From positions 558,001 to 622,000 of the forward strand of contig NZ_JABAGQ010000001.1 of NCBI RefSeq assembly GCF_012844225.1: a stretch of 64,000 nucleotides of DNA, in the 5' to 3' direction. The translations under genes and the position numbers were made by a program. This stretch comes from Rhodococcus sp. 105337 (GTDB lineage: Bacteria > Actinomycetota > Actinomycetes > Mycobacteriales > Mycobacteriaceae). This document shows, in pieces, positions 1 through 9,871 of the stretch (position 1 is the first letter of the stretch; each line of letters opens with the position of its first letter). The notes under the pieces are model-generated. The model did no database searches. It was not told where the DNA came from and was given only the letters and a program-made list of their open reading frames with translations.

Positions 1-329
1 CGGTCCGCGACGAGCGCGGCGGCCTGCGGCGTCTGGAAGCCGTAGGTGGAGGTCGCGATGATGACGGTGTCGATCTGCGGGCCGCTCAGTCCGGCTGCGT
101 CGAGCGCCTTCGAGGCGGCATCGACCGACATGTCCACGATCGTCTCTTCGGGGTGCGCCTTCGCGAAACGGCGTTCCTTGATTCCGGATCGCGACTGGAT
201 CCACTCGTCGCTGGAATCGATCTGTTCACAGATCTCCGCGTTGGTGACGACCCGCTCGGGCCTGTGCACACCCAACCCGAGAAGCGCGCTGTTCCTCAGC
301 GTGGCGGGGACGGCGATCTGTGCACCCAT
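1..329 (-). CDS. fabH: beta-ketoacyl-ACP synthase III (FabH), N-terminal part only
   Basis: The first 109 residues are inside the window; the rest lies beyond base 1. FabH condenses a CoA-linked primer with malonyl-ACP to begin fatty-acid elongation in the cytoplasm; in mycolic-acid bacteria it can link FAS-I products to FAS-II. The visible part shows family hallmarks: GLGVHRPERVVTN near residue 18, DSSDEWIQSRSGIKERRF around residues 38-55, and a thiolase-fold start ending in TSTYGFQTPQAAA. The catalytic Cys would come just past the cut, so activity cannot be judged. The ATG at 329 is the natural family start. The gene is divergent from the methyltransferase at 492. Other KAS III-like enzymes remain possible, but FabH fits best. 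Confidence 0.85.
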   Translation of the reverse strand, partial: MGAQIAVPATLRNSALLGLGVHRPERVVTNAEICEQIDSSDEWIQSRSGIKERRFAKAHPEETIVDMSVDAASKALDAAGLSGPQIDTVIIATSTYGFQTPQAAALVAD

Positions 330-491
330 CAGGCGAACTCCTCCTCCTCGGGCACTGCTCATCAGTGCGCCGCATCGAGACACGGTAGCGCGGGTTACGA
401 AAATGTCACAGCACGGGGTCCGGGCAGGCCGCGCCCAGTGGTATCGCACCTCGTCGGAGCCGGTATCGCGCCCGGTCGCTACCGTGCCGGT

Positions 492-1100
492 ATGGACGCA
501 CAGGACTGGGACGACCGGTACGAATCCTCGGAACTGGTGTGGGGCGCTCCGCCCAACCCGGTGGTGGTGGAGTTCGCGACGTCGCTGCCGCACGGGCGCG
601 CGCTCGATCTCGGCTGCGGGGAGGGCCGCCACTCGTTGTGGCTCGCGACGCGCGGCTGGGAGGTGGTCGGCACCGACTTCTCGGCCGTGGCGCTGGACAA
701 GGCCCGCCGAATCGCTGCGCAGGCGCCCAAGAGATCGCGCGACCGGTTGCGATATCAGCTCTCCGATGTGATTTCCGACACCTTCGACGGCACGTATGAC
801 TTGATCCTCTCGGTATTCCTGCATTTCCCTCCGTCGCAACGGAAAGCACTCGTCGACAAAGCCATCAGTTCGCTGAAACCTGACGGAATCCTCATATTTC
901 TCGGCCACGACTCGACAAATCTCCAGCACGGAGTCGGAGGCCCCAAGGATGCCGAGATCCTCTACACACCAACAGATGTCGTGAACGACATCGACGGCCG
1001 ACTCGATATCGAGGTTGCCGAACGCAGGCACCGCGAAACGGAAGCGGGAACTGCCGTCGATGCCTTGGTGGTGGCACGCAAAGTCAGTCTTGGAAGTTAG
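492..1100 (+). CDS. class I SAM-dependent methyltransferase
   Basis: A 202-residue cytoplasmic protein with a Rossmann methyltransferase fold. Motif I is ALDLGCGEGRHS at residues 38-48, and motif II ends in the acidic region GTDFS. The N-terminal WDDRY motif is common in small TehB/UbiE-like methyltransferases. I chose the ATG at 492 because the frame upstream lacks family similarity; the ribosome-binding site is weak. The substrate cannot be told from sequence. The TAG stop abuts the first of two palindromic boxes that precede fadE5, so this gene ends inside the fadE5 control region. It stands alone between the divergent fabH and fadE5. Confidence 0.75.
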   Translation: MDAQDWDDRYESSELVWGAPPNPVVVEFATSLPHGRALDLGCGEGRHSLWLATRGWEVVGTDFSAVALDKARRIAAQAPKRSRDRLRYQLSDVISDTFDGTYDLILSVFLHFPPSQRKALVDKAISSLKPDGILIFLGHDSTNLQHGVGGPKDAEILYTPTDVVNDIDGRLDIEVAERRHRETEAGTAVDALVVARKVSLGS

Positions 1101-1101
1101 T

Positions 1102-1115
1102 TGCCCGACGAGTAA
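1102..1115. promoter_or_regulatory. putative TetR operator, site 1 upstream of fadE5
   Basis: On the minus strand this reads TTACTCGTCGGGCA, 12 of 14 matches to the perfect box 24 bp downstream. It lies one base after the methyltransferase stop. Similar boxes occur before fadA2/fabG4 and the TetR gene. Regulator assignment is inferred. Confidence 0.5.
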
Positions 1116-1125
1116 CATAGAGATG

Positions 1126-1139
1126 TTACCGACGAGTAA
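1126..1139. promoter_or_regulatory. putative TetR operator, site 2 upstream of fadE5
   Basis: TTACCGACGAGTAA (reverse TTACTCGTCGGTAA) is an inverted repeat with TTAC/GTAA ends, 60 bp before the fadE5 start. It shares the pattern TTACTC-N2-CGGTAA or a close variant with sites at 9872 and 12848. Confidence 0.6.
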
Positions 1140-1198
1140 TAAGCTTGGGCGGTACTTGATCCAACTGGACCGCACCACACCCCCGGGAGACATCAGAC

Positions 1199-3034
1199 AT
1201 GGGCCATTACAAGAGCAACCTCCGCGACCTCGAGTTCAATCTCTTCGAGTTCCTGCAGATTCAGAAGGTCCTCGAAACAGGTGCGTTCGGCGACCTCGAC
1301 GAGGAGACCTCGCGCGGCATCCTTTCCGAGGTCAAGGCGCTCGCCGAGGGTCCCGCTGCCGAGGCCTTCGCGGAAACCGACCGCACTCCCCCGGTCTTCG
1401 ACCCGGAGACCCACTCGGTGTCCATCCCCGAGGGCTTCAAGAAGGCGTTCCGGGCGTGGTGGGATGCCGGCTACTGGTCCATGGGCATCCCTGAGGAGCT
1501 CGGCGGCACCGAGTCGCCGCGCGCGCTCCTGTGGGCGGTCAACGAGATGATGCTCGGCGCGCAGCCCGCCGCATTCATGTACGCAGCAGGTCCCGCCTTC
1601 GCCGGCGTGCTGTTCGAGAACGGCACCGACGAGCAGAAGCAGTGGGCCGCCACCTGTGTCGAACGCGGCTGGGGCGCCACCATGGTGCTCACCGAGCCCG
1701 ACGCCGGATCCGACGTGGGCGCGGGCCGCACCAAGGCGATCAAGCAGGACGACGGCTCGTGGCACATCGAGGGCGTCAAGCGCTTCATCACCTCGGCCGA
1801 CTCCGACGACCTGTTCGAGAACATCTTCCACCTCGTCCTCGCCCGCCCCGAGGGCGCCGGCCCCGGCACCAAGGGCCTGTCGCTCTTCTTCGTCCCGAAG
1901 TTCCACTTCGACTTCGAGAAGGGCGAGATGGGCGACCGCAACGGCGTGTTCGTCACCAACGTCGAGCACAAGATGGGTCTGAAGGCCTCCGCGACCTGCG
2001 AGCTCACCTTCGGTGGCCACGGCGTCCCGGCCAAGGGCTGGCTCGTCGGTGAGGTCCACAACGGCATCGCGCAGATGTTCGACGTCATCGAGCACGCTCG
2101 CATGATGGTCGGCACCAAGGCCATCGCCACCCTGTCGACCGGCTACCAGAACGCACTCGCGTACGCCAAGGACCGCATCCAGGGCGCCGACCTGACCCAG
2201 ATGTCCGACAAGACCGCCCCGCGCGTGTCGATCCTGCACCACCCCGACGTGCGCCGCTCGCTCGCGATGCAGAAGGCGTACTCCGAGGGCCTGCGCGCCG
2301 TGTACCTCTACACCGCCGCACACCAGGACGACGTTGTCGCCGAGCAGGTCTCCGGCGCCGACGCCGGCCTCGCCCACCGCATCAACGACCTGCTTCTGCC
2401 GGTCGTCAAGGGCTGTGGCTCGGAGCGGGCCTACCAGTACCTGACCGACTCGCTGCAGACCTTCGGTGGTTCCGGCTTCCTCCAGGACTACCCGATCGAG
2501 CAGTACATCCGCGACGCGAAGATCGACTCGCTGTACGAGGGCACCACCGCCATCCAGGCGCAGGACTTCTTCTTCCGCAAGATCGCCCGCGATCGCGGTG
2601 TCGCTCTCGCCCACGTGGCCGGACAGATCAAGAAGTTCCTCGAGCGCGAGAGCGGCGACGACCGTCTCAAGGCGGAGCGTGCACTGCTCGCCACCGCCCT
2701 CGACGACACGCAGGCCATGGTCGCGACGCTCACCCAGTTCCTCATGGGTGCGCAGGAGCAGCCGACCGAGCTGTACAAGGTCGGTCTCGGATCGGTCCGC
2801 TTCCTCGAGTCCTTCGGTGACCTGATGATCGGCTGGCTGCTGCTCGAGCACGCCGAGATCGCACTCACCGCGCTCGACGCCGGTGCGGACGCCAAGGACA
2901 AGGCCTTCTACGAAGGCAAGGTCGCCGCAGCGTCGTTCTTCGCCAAGAACGTTCTGCCGCAGCTGACCACGTCGCGCAACGTCATCGCCAATGTCGACCT
3001 CGACATCATGGAGCTCGACGAAGCCGCATTCTGA
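1199..3034 (+). CDS. fadE5: acyl-CoA dehydrogenase FadE5
   Basis: This 611-residue FAD-dependent dehydrogenase introduces the alpha,beta double bond in acyl-CoA during beta-oxidation. It begins [17 protein letters not shown], as mycobacterial FadE5 does, and matches that protein's 611-residue length, longer than ordinary ~380-residue acyl-CoA dehydrogenases because of an extra C-terminal domain. The central part has the FAD/substrate signatures [12 protein letters not shown] and KRFITSADS. The motif [15 protein letters not shown] places the catalytic base at Glu447. A GGGAGA ribosome-binding site lies 8 bases before the ATG. The gene is monocistronic, preceded by two operator-like boxes and followed by a 20-bp-stem terminator. 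FadE5 of M. tuberculosis accepts a broad range of acyl-CoA lengths. Confidence 0.93.
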   Translation: MGHYKSNLRDLEFNLFEFLQIQKVLETGAFGDLDEETSRGILSEVKALAEGPAAEAFAETDRTPPVFDPETHSVSIPEGFKKAFRAWWDAGYWSMGIPEELGGTESPRALLWAVNEMMLGAQPAAFMYAAGPAFAGVLFENGTDEQKQWAATCVERGWGATMVLTEPDAGSDVGAGRTKAIKQDDGSWHIEGVKRFITSADSDDLFENIFHLVLARPEGAGPGTKGLSLFFVPKFHFDFEKGEMGDRNGVFVTNVEHKMGLKASATCELTFGGHGVPAKGWLVGEVHNGIAQMFDVIEHARMMVGTKAIATLSTGYQNALAYAKDRIQGADLTQMSDKTAPRVSILHHPDVRRSLAMQKAYSEGLRAVYLYTAAHQDDVVAEQVSGADAGLAHRINDLLLPVVKGCGSERAYQYLTDSLQTFGGSGFLQDYPIEQYIRDAKIDSLYEGTTAIQAQDFFFRKIARDRGVALAHVAGQIKKFLERESGDDRLKAERALLATALDDTQAMVATLTQFLMGAQEQPTELYKVGLGSVRFLESFGDLMIGWLLLEHAEIALTALDAGADAKDKAFYEGKVAAASFFAKNVLPQLTTSRNVIANVDLDIMELDEAAF

Positions 3035-3064
3035 TCCCGGCGTAACACCCGAGGACACAACGAG

Positions 3065-3107
3065 ACGACAGTGGCTCCCGCCGATTATCGGCGGGAGCCA
3101 CTGTCGT
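3065..3107. terminator. bidirectional hairpin terminator
   Basis: A perfect 20-bp inverted repeat (arms 3065-3084 and 3088-3107) with a 3-base TTA loop, between the convergent fadE5 and alcohol dehydrogenase genes. There is no T-run on either side, as is common in actinobacteria. Confidence 0.85.
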
Positions 3108-3122
3108 CCGGTTACCGCTCGA

Positions 3123-4238
3123 TCAGAACACGACCACCCCGCGCAGATTCCTGCCCTCGTGCATGTCGGTGAAGCCTTGGGCGATGTCGTCGAGCTTGTA
3201 GGTGGACGTCACCAGCTCGTCGAGCATGAGCTTGCCCGAGGTGTAGAGGTCGATCATCCAAGGGATGTCGGCGGTCGGCGCGAAGGCGCCGAACAACGAG
3301 CCCTGGAGTCGCTTCTGGTACAGCACCAATTCCATGGCGCTGATAGGGATCCCGAAGTCGGTCATCTTCCCGAGACCGGTCACCACACAGGTGCCGGCCT
3401 TCCGGATCGACGAGAACGCCTCCGCGATGTGCTCGCCGGTTGTCACGCCCACGGTGACGATCGCGGCGTCGGCGCCCTGCCCGTTGGTGTACGAACGTGC
3501 GATCTCGGTGGCCTCCGTCATACCCGCGACGGCATGGGTCGCACCGAACCGCAGTGCACTCTCGCGCTTGAACTCCACCGGGTCGACGGCGATGATGTGG
3601 GCCGCTCCGGCGTGCGCGGCTCCCTGCACGGCGTTGATGCCGATTCCGCCGATTCCCTGCACGATGACGGTCTGCCCGGGATACACCTCTGCGGAGTTGA
3701 CCGCCGCGCCCCATCCGGTGCCGACACCGCAGCCGAGCAGGCACAGCTTGTCGAGCGGGAGATCCTTGTCCACCTTGATCGCGGAATCGACGCTGACGGT
3801 GGTGTATTCGCTGAACGTGGACAGGCCGCACGTCTGTGCGACCTCGACGCCGTCGAGGCTCAGCCGGAAGCTCGCCGGATCGTCGGGGCGGCTGCCGGTC
3901 ATGATCGCCGCACCTCGATCGCACAGGTTCTGGAGGCCTTTCGCGCACCAGCGGCACCGTCCGCACGCAGCCAGGAACGAGAACACCACATGGTCGCCCT
4001 CGCTCCATCCCGTGGTGCCGGGTCCGACCTGCACCACCACACCGGCACCCTCGTGACCGCCGCAGATGGGGTAACTGCCGACCGCGTGGTCACCGGTGGC
4101 GATGTGGTCGTCGGAATGACACAGCCCGGCGGCCACCATCCGGACCATCAGTTCGCCGTGGCGCGGTTCGTCCAACTCGAGGTCGGCGATCTCGTAGGTA
4201 CCGGGTGCTGTGCGGATAATCGCGCCACGGGTCTTCAT
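3123..4238 (-). CDS. NDMA-dependent zinc alcohol dehydrogenase
   Basis: A 371-residue medium-chain zinc alcohol dehydrogenase of the mycofactocin/NDMA-dependent type. It oxidises alcohols to aldehydes with a tightly bound NAD. Catalytic-zinc residues are visible as GLCHSDDH (Cys40) and GGHEGAG (His62). The structural-zinc cysteines are Cys92, Cys95, Cys98 and Cys106 (CGRCRWC...LC). The nucleotide-binding loop is GIGGIGINAVQGA. A GAGGAG ribosome-binding site decides for the ATG at 4238. It lies 46 bp after the aldehyde dehydrogenase on the same strand, so the pair probably carries out alcohol to aldehyde to acid in one operon. No mycofactocin genes are in the window. The cofactor type is inferred from family resemblance. 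Confidence 0.85.
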   Translation of the reverse strand: MKTRGAIIRTAPGTYEIADLELDEPRHGELMVRMVAAGLCHSDDHIATGDHAVGSYPICGGHEGAGVVVQVGPGTTGWSEGDHVVFSFLAACGRCRWCAKGLQNLCDRGAAIMTGSRPDDPASFRLSLDGVEVAQTCGLSTFSEYTTVSVDSAIKVDKDLPLDKLCLLGCGVGTGWGAAVNSAEVYPGQTVIVQGIGGIGINAVQGAAHAGAAHIIAVDPVEFKRESALRFGATHAVAGMTEATEIARSYTNGQGADAAIVTVGVTTGEHIAEAFSSIRKAGTCVVTGLGKMTDFGIPISAMELVLYQKRLQGSLFGAFAPTADIPWMIDLYTSGKLMLDELVTSTYKLDDIAQGFTDMHEGRNLRGVVVF

Positions 4239-4284
4239 CAGGTGTTCTCCTCGGGGTGGGGGCGAGCGTGGGGTAGCCGGGCAG

Positions 4285-5715
4285 TCACGGGGTGATCTGA
4301 GCCGCCATCGCGGCGCGGTATCCCTCGCCGTACGGCGGCAACATTCCCCACTCGCGGCGCGGATCATGTTCCGGTGACTCGAAAATTGTTCGGCTGTGGC
4401 TGAATTCGAGGAATCCTTCGCGACCGTTGTAGTGACCCATCCCGGATTCACCGACACCGCCGAACGGTGCGTCGAGCATCCCCGCGTGCATCAGCACGTC
4501 GTTGATCGTGACGCCACCGGACGTGGTGCCGTCGACGACGGTCCGCTGCTCGTCGGCGTCCCTCCCGAAGTAGTACAGCGCCAAGGGTTTCGGACCCGAG
4601 TTGACGGTGTCGAGGACGTGCGTGAGATCGTCGTATGTCCGCACCACCAGGGCGGGTCCGAAGATCTCTTCCCGCGAGATCGCCGCAGACTCTGGCGGGT
4701 CGAGCACCAAGCGCAGCGGCCGACGGCGTTCCTCGGTGCTGATCGGCTCGTCCGGAGCCACCTCGACTCGTGCGCCCAGTCCTGCTGCCTCGCTGACGTA
4801 TCCGTCGATCCGTGCGGCATGCCGGTCATCGACGATCGCGGTGGCGTCCGGATTTCCGGCCACCGTGGGCAGCAACTCCGCGTAGGACCGGGTTATCGCC
4901 GAAACAAACGACTCGAGGGATTCGGCGGGCACGTACACGGTGTCGGCGTTGACGCAGAGCTGACCGCCGTTGGTGGCCTTGGCAACCGCGATACGGAACG
5001 CCGCCGTGTCGAGGTCGGCCGAGCGCCCGATGATCACCGGCGACTTCCCGCCCAGTTCCAGGGTCACCGGGACGAGGTTGCGGGCAGCGTTCTCGAGCAC
5101 CGAGCGACCGGCGGCCACACCACCGGTGAAGACGATGTGGTCGAAGGGCAGCGACGTGAGGGACCGCGCGACATCCGGGCCACCGGTGACCACCGCGACG
5201 TCCACGGGATCGAGGAACTCGGCGGTCGCCTCGGCCAGCACCTGCGCGGTGCGCGGGACCACCTCGGACGGTTTGAGCACCGCGCGGTTGCCGGCTGCGA
5301 GGACACCGGCGAGTGGGCCCATCAGGGTGTAGACCGGAGCGTTCCACGTTCCGATGATCGCGACCGAGCCCTTGGGCTGGTAATGGATCGCAGCGGTAGC
5401 ACCGAGTTGGTCGTACGGCGCGAACACCGTCCGCTGCTCCGGCTGCATCCAGCCGTCGAGGTGATCGCGCGCGTACTTCAGAGCGGTCACCGAGCCGAGC
5501 ACGTCGTTGACGGTCGTGTAGCCCGGATGACGTCCACCGAAGTCGGCGTCGATCGCCTCGACCAGTTCGTCGCAGCGGGCGACGAGCATGTCGATCACCC
5601 GCTGGATGCGGGCCCGGCGTTCCCCGGGAGAACTCGTCCGCTGAGAACGGAACTCGGCCTGCTGATCTGCGAGAAGCTCGCCGGCCGACGACTCCGCGCT
5701 GATGTGTGTGGTCAT
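4285..5715 (-). CDS. aldehyde dehydrogenase, coniferyl-aldehyde-dehydrogenase-like
   Basis: A 476-residue NAD(P)-dependent aldehyde dehydrogenase oxidising aldehydes to carboxylates. The sequence shows the cofactor-site motif GTWNAPVYTLMGPLAG, the general-base context TLELGGKSPVI, and the nucleophile in GGQLCVNAD (Cys254). The C-terminal half has EEIFGPALVVRTYDD. Overall form, including LKYARDHLDGWMQPE, is that of the coniferyl/fatty aldehyde dehydrogenase branch, not the BetB/AldA branch. It is the first gene of a probable two-gene operon with the alcohol dehydrogenase. The VanW-family gene lies upstream on the same strand with a 68-bp gap, so a longer transcript is possible. The physiological substrate is unknown. 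Confidence 0.85.
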   Translation of the reverse strand: MTTHISAESSAGELLADQQAEFRSQRTSSPGERRARIQRVIDMLVARCDELVEAIDADFGGRHPGYTTVNDVLGSVTALKYARDHLDGWMQPEQRTVFAPYDQLGATAAIHYQPKGSVAIIGTWNAPVYTLMGPLAGVLAAGNRAVLKPSEVVPRTAQVLAEATAEFLDPVDVAVVTGGPDVARSLTSLPFDHIVFTGGVAAGRSVLENAARNLVPVTLELGGKSPVIIGRSADLDTAAFRIAVAKATNGGQLCVNADTVYVPAESLESFVSAITRSYAELLPTVAGNPDATAIVDDRHAARIDGYVSEAAGLGARVEVAPDEPISTEERRRPLRLVLDPPESAAISREEIFGPALVVRTYDDLTHVLDTVNSGPKPLALYYFGRDADEQRTVVDGTTSGGVTINDVLMHAGMLDAPFGGVGESGMGHYNGREGFLEFSHSRTIFESPEHDPRREWGMLPPYGEGYRAAMAAQITP

Positions 5716-5783
5716 GCCGCCGAGGCTATGAGCGGCGTCACACTCCCCGACGTGGAATCTCGCTCAGCGGGACCGGCCGAATC

Positions 5784-8294
5784 TCAGTTCCCGGGTGCAG
5801 TCACGGACTCGGGCTGTCTCCGCGCGGGCGCCGCGGCTTCCGGCTCCGCGATCGGGTCGGCCGCATCGGACGCGGTGCCCTCCGCGGGCGCCTGCGCCGG
5901 TGCTTCACCGGCCGGAGCGCTCGCGGGCGTCGACGACGCGGGCGCCGGCGCCGGGCTCGCCGGAGCGGGCGCGTCGCCTCCCGCGCCCTGATCACCTTCG
6001 GAGTCCGCACCGTCCTTGTCGTCGGGCTCGACGCACTTGACGATCGGCACCGGGTCGTAGCGCACCGTCCGCGTCGTGTTCGAAATCTGCGCACCCGTCT
6101 TTGCGTCGGTCACGACACGAGTGTCGGAGACCGTGAATCCCTGGGCTCCGCTCGACGCGATGCAGCCGGGGCCGGCAGGCAACGTGATGGTGTTCGGCGT
6201 GGTGAAGTTCGTGCGCTCACCCGTGATCGACTGCACGTCCACGGTCTTGGTCCCCCACAGACGCACGGTGACGTCGGAACCGGTGGTGATCGTCTGGATG
6301 AGCACGCCCGTCTCGAACGGATTGCGGAACTGCAGGTCGATCGCACCCTCGAAGACAGTGGCCTCACGGGCGGCGGGATAGCGGGAGATGTAGTAGCTGT
6401 GCTCGGTGTGGGCGACGTCCTCCATGCCTGCGAAGTAGGACGCGTTGTAGAGCGTGGTCGCCAGCTGGCTGATGCCACCGCCGACCGCTTTGCCGGGGCG
6501 TCCCGCCTCGATGATGCCCGATTCGACGTAGCCCTCCGCTGCGCCGCGGGGGCCGGTGTACCCGTTGAGGGAGAAGGTCTCTCCCGGTTTCAGGACCGCA
6601 CCGTTGATCTCCGCGGCGGCCAGGCGGATGTTGACACCGGACGCGTATTCGAAACCGCCGGTCGTGTACTCCCCGATGACCTCGTTGATGCCGAGCTTCT
6701 CGGCTGCCTCGGTGGTGAGCGCAGGGTCCACGGTCTGATAGACCGCCTCGACGACCCGGTCGTCGGTGACGGCGAGCAGTTCGGGGAACGTTTCGAGGGT
6801 CTTGGCCCAGTCGACGAGTTCGCCCTTCACACCGGGCACCACCGCGGGACGTCCGCCCTGGATCTCGATCCGGGCGTCGCGGGGCTCGGTTTCCGTCGGC
6901 CGGAGCTGAGGCGCGAGAATCTCGACTGCCGCCTCGGGATGGTATTCCGGCGTCAATCCGCCTTTGCCGTCCGGCACGAACGACAGCACCGCACCGATCT
7001 GGTCGCGAGCGAGGGTCGCCGGCGTCCCGTCCTTGCCGCGCACGACGAGGTCGGCGGAGACCGCCGGAACGGCGATGTCGGCGAGGGCGCGGTCCAGGCC
7101 TTCACGCGTGACCGTGACATCGACCTGCTCGACCGGCAGCGACACTTCACCGAATGCCCAGCGCTCGGCGAACACGTCGGATGCGGTAGCGACATCTACG
7201 CGCTGACCGGGCTGCGGGGTGACGGGGACGGGGGTACCGCCCTCGAACACGATGTTGCCCTCGCGAGGCGAATACGCGGCGGCCGCCGTGAACTCGTCGA
7301 TGGCAACGGCGAGCGTTGCGTCGTCTCGGGTGGAGACGACGCCGATCTCCTCGTCGCCGAAGAACGAGGCCAATCTCGTGAAGGGGTTCAGAGGCTGCGA
7401 TCCGACGCGGTCGAGCGTCGCATCCCAATCGATACCGATCCCCGCCTGAGCAGGCACGATTTCCCCGCTCGTCTCCCCGGCGACAACCGGGACGGGCTCG
7501 TCGAGGCGCTCGCTGAGCACCTGACGCAGGTGCGCTTCGGCCTCGTCGAGCGACTCCCCGCCGATCTCGATGCCGGCAACGGTGACGCCGCGCGGCACCT
7601 TGCCGGAACTGACCGCGAGGTCTGCGACGTACAGCACGGCGAGCAAGGCGACGACTCCGCCGACGACCAGCGCGACCGTGCGCTTGGGCACGCCCGACCA
7701 CCAGGAGCCCGATCCGTCGCCGGACGATCCGGAGTTGCCACCGGGCGGAGGCGCGACCGGGGGCGGTGAACCCGGCGGCGGTGTGGGAGGCGATGCCGGG
7801 GGCGGCGCGTTGCGGGAATCCGGAGCCGACGAAGGCAGCGGTGTACTTCCGGCGGGCTTCGCGGACGAGGCATCCGACGAGCGGTGGATACGGGCGGTGG
7901 ACGCGTCTTCGCGACCGGATTGCGTCACCACCGGAATCACCGCCGTGGCCGCTTCGGACGGGTCCGTCTCGGAACGTGCGGTCTCGGGGCGCGGTGTCTC
8001 GGGGCGCGGTGTTTCGGGGCGCGCGGTCTCGAGTTTTGCCGTCTCGGGCTGCGGCGTCCCGGAGTGGGGCGTGCCGGACTGCGGCTTCTCAGGCTCCGGC
8101 GGCTCGGTGCCGGGGTCGGCAGGCTCTTCACGGGGAGTCTCCGGGACCCGCGGCGCCGAAAAAGCAGCGAACTGCTCGGTCGGAGCCGACGAACTGTCTG
8201 CCTCGCCTGCCGACGAACCCCGCGAATCGGGCTCGGCCGGTCGAACGTCGTCGTTCTCGTGTTCGGAGCCGTCGGTCCCGTGTGTGCCGCTCAC
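5784..8294 (-). CDS. VanW-family membrane-anchored protein with disordered N-terminus
   Basis: An 836-residue protein. Residues 1-200 are low complexity, rich in P, S, E and T, with PRPET/ARPET repeats near residues 83-110. One membrane segment lies at about 206-227, so residues 230-836 should be outside the membrane. The extracytoplasmic part begins with repeated alpha/beta modules like the peptidoglycan-binding domains of YoaR-type proteins, then a VanW domain at about 538-675 (GEYTTGGF, INGAVLKPGETFSLN, GGGISQLATTLYNA). The tail is Ala/Pro/Glu-rich. VanW domains occur in cell-wall proteins, but no catalytic activity is established for most of them. A GTG start at 8294 with GAAGGG six bases upstream is the best choice. 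Confidence 0.85.
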   Translation of the reverse strand: MSGTHGTDGSEHENDDVRPAEPDSRGSSAGEADSSSAPTEQFAAFSAPRVPETPREEPADPGTEPPEPEKPQSGTPHSGTPQPETAKLETARPETPRPETPRPETARSETDPSEAATAVIPVVTQSGREDASTARIHRSSDASSAKPAGSTPLPSSAPDSRNAPPPASPPTPPPGSPPPVAPPPGGNSGSSGDGSGSWWSGVPKRTVALVVGGVVALLAVLYVADLAVSSGKVPRGVTVAGIEIGGESLDEAEAHLRQVLSERLDEPVPVVAGETSGEIVPAQAGIGIDWDATLDRVGSQPLNPFTRLASFFGDEEIGVVSTRDDATLAVAIDEFTAAAAYSPREGNIVFEGGTPVPVTPQPGQRVDVATASDVFAERWAFGEVSLPVEQVDVTVTREGLDRALADIAVPAVSADLVVRGKDGTPATLARDQIGAVLSFVPDGKGGLTPEYHPEAAVEILAPQLRPTETEPRDARIEIQGGRPAVVPGVKGELVDWAKTLETFPELLAVTDDRVVEAVYQTVDPALTTEAAEKLGINEVIGEYTTGGFEYASGVNIRLAAAEINGAVLKPGETFSLNGYTGPRGAAEGYVESGIIEAGRPGKAVGGGISQLATTLYNASYFAGMEDVAHTEHSYYISRYPAAREATVFEGAIDLQFRNPFETGVLIQTITTGSDVTVRLWGTKTVDVQSITGERTNFTTPNTITLPAGPGCIASSGAQGFTVSDTRVVTDAKTGAQISNTTRTVRYDPVPIVKCVEPDDKDGADSEGDQGAGGDAPAPASPAPAPASSTPASAPAGEAPAQAPAEGTASDAADPIAEPEAAAPARRQPESVTAPGN
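7964..8055. repeat. short tandem repeats encoding PET motifs
   Basis: About 15-bp units of the form GCGGTGTCTCGGGGC recur at least three times, with degenerate flanking copies. They lie inside the disordered N-terminal coding region of the VanW protein, so copy number could vary without breaking the frame. Confidence 0.6.
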
Positions 8295-8400
8295 CCAAAT
8301 CCCTTCACCAACTGGGCGCGCCGGGACGGAAACCCCGTGCGCCGGTTACCACACCCAGAGTAGTTCCCCGGTTTCACCGTGCTGCGGCCGGAATGCAGAA

Positions 8401-8445
8401 ACCCCGTGTTGCTACCAGGTCGGGGGTCAGGCAGCAACACGGGGT
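8401..8445 (-). terminator. hairpin terminator downstream of fadA2
   Basis: Perfect 13-bp arms ACCCCGTGTTGCT (8401-8413) and AGCAACACGGGGT (8433-8445) with a 19-base loop. On the minus strand, downstream of the fadA2 stop, the stem is followed by TTTCT. The remainder of the 218-bp gap shows no gene. Confidence 0.7.
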
Positions 8446-8512
8446 CGACCGGTCTATCGCTGTGCTCGCCGAGGCGTTACAGACCTACCGGATTTTTTTC
8501 GTTCGGTGTGGT

Positions 8513-9826
8513 CTACGCCTCGAGAATTGCGGTCACCCCTTGGCCACCGGCAGCGCAGATGGAGATGAGGCCGCGGACCGGCTGCCCGGTCTCCTGCTTC
8601 TTTTCGTGCAGCATCTTGGCGAGCGCCGCCACGATGCGTCCACCGGTCGCCGCGAACGGATGCCCGGCCGCGAGTGAAGAACCGTTGACGTTGAGCTTGG
8701 TGCGGTCGATCGATCCGAGGGGTGCGTCGAGTCCGAGCTTGCCCTTGCAGTAATCCTCCGACTCGAACGCCTGCAGCGTGGCGAGCACCACGGATGCGAA
8801 TGCCTCGTGGATCTCGTAGAAGTCGAAATCCTGCAACGTCAGCCCGTTGCGCTGCAGCAGACGCGGAATTGCATAGGTGGGAGCCATGAGCAGGCCGTCG
8901 CCGCCGTGGATGTAGTCGACCGCGGCGGTCTCGGAGTCCACCAGGTACGCCAGCACCGGAAGCTTCCGTTCCGCCGCCCACTCCTCGCTGGACAGAAGCG
9001 CCGCGGAAGCGCCGTCGGTGAGAGGAGTGGAGTTACCCGCCGTCATGGTGGCGTCGCCGAGCTTCTTCCCGAACACCGGCTTCAGCGTCGACAGCTTCTC
9101 GACCGAGGAATCAGGCCGCAGATTGTCGTCGCGGGTGAGGCCGAGGAACGGGGTGACGAGATCGTCGAAGAATCCGCGATCGTAGGCCGCGGCCATGTTG
9201 CGGTGGCTCGCGACGGCCAGTTCGTCCTGATCCTCGCGCCGGATTCCGAATTCCTTGGCGGTGATCGCGGCGTGCTCGCCCATCGACAGACCGGTGCGGG
9301 GCTCGCCGTTGCGGGGGATCTCGATGCCGAGCATCGACGGACGGACGTTGCCGAGCAGCTTGGCGCGTGCTCCGGTGCCGCGTGCCCGGTTCAGCGAGAG
9401 CAGGAATTCGCGGAGTTCGTTGCTCACGGCGATGGGTGCGTCGGAGGTGGTGTCGACGCCACCGCCGATGCCGGCCTCGATGCGGCCGGCGGCGATCGCG
9501 TCTCCCACCGAGATGATCGACTGCAGACCCGTGCCGCAGGCCTGCTGGAGGTCCCATGCGGGCGTGTACGGGCTGAGTGCGCTGCCCAGGACCGACTCCC
9601 GGACGAGGTTGAAGTCACGGCTGTGTTTGAGAACGGCGCCACCGACGACTGCGCCGAGGCGTTCGCCCTGGAGGTTGAAGCGACCGACGAGGCCGTCGAG
9701 TGTCGCGGTGAACATGTCCTGGTTCGATGCGCGCGCGTACTTGCGGTCGGACCGTGCGAACGGGATCCGGTTGCCCCCGAGGACGGCGACACGGCGCTGT
9801 TGCGTGGAACGGGCTTTGGTGGTCAC
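8513..9826 (-). CDS. fadA2: acetyl-CoA acyltransferase (thiolase) FadA2
   Basis: A 437-residue thiolase that cleaves 3-ketoacyl-CoA with CoA, or runs in reverse, in fatty-acid oxidation. The catalytic residues are present: nucleophile Cys97 in QQACGTG, His389 in GHPFAATG, and Cys424 in [15 protein letters not shown] supplies the second histidine region. It is divergent from fabG4 across a 108-bp gap holding one palindromic operator, as for M. tuberculosis Rv0243 and Rv0242c. Length and N-terminus ([16 protein letters not shown]) agree with FadA2. It is probably co-regulated with fabG4-htdX and fadE5, giving the dehydrogenase, hydratase, ketoreductase and thiolase steps of one cycle. Confidence 0.92.
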   Translation of the reverse strand: MTTKARSTQQRRVAVLGGNRIPFARSDRKYARASNQDMFTATLDGLVGRFNLQGERLGAVVGGAVLKHSRDFNLVRESVLGSALSPYTPAWDLQQACGTGLQSIISVGDAIAAGRIEAGIGGGVDTTSDAPIAVSNELREFLLSLNRARGTGARAKLLGNVRPSMLGIEIPRNGEPRTGLSMGEHAAITAKEFGIRREDQDELAVASHRNMAAAYDRGFFDDLVTPFLGLTRDDNLRPDSSVEKLSTLKPVFGKKLGDATMTAGNSTPLTDGASAALLSSEEWAAERKLPVLAYLVDSETAAVDYIHGGDGLLMAPTYAIPRLLQRNGLTLQDFDFYEIHEAFASVVLATLQAFESEDYCKGKLGLDAPLGSIDRTKLNVNGSSLAAGHPFAATGGRIVAALAKMLHEKKQETGQPVRGLISICAAGGQGVTAILEA

Positions 9827-9871
9827 TGGTGTCTCCCGGATTCAGATGGACTCGAATTCTGGTTACTATTC

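Noticed and set aside
1193-3058. A 621-codon open frame on the minus strand opposite fadE5
   Set aside because: It mirrors fadE5 almost exactly and has the biased composition of an antisense shadow in GC-rich DNA. No domain is visible, while fadE5 is a certain gene.
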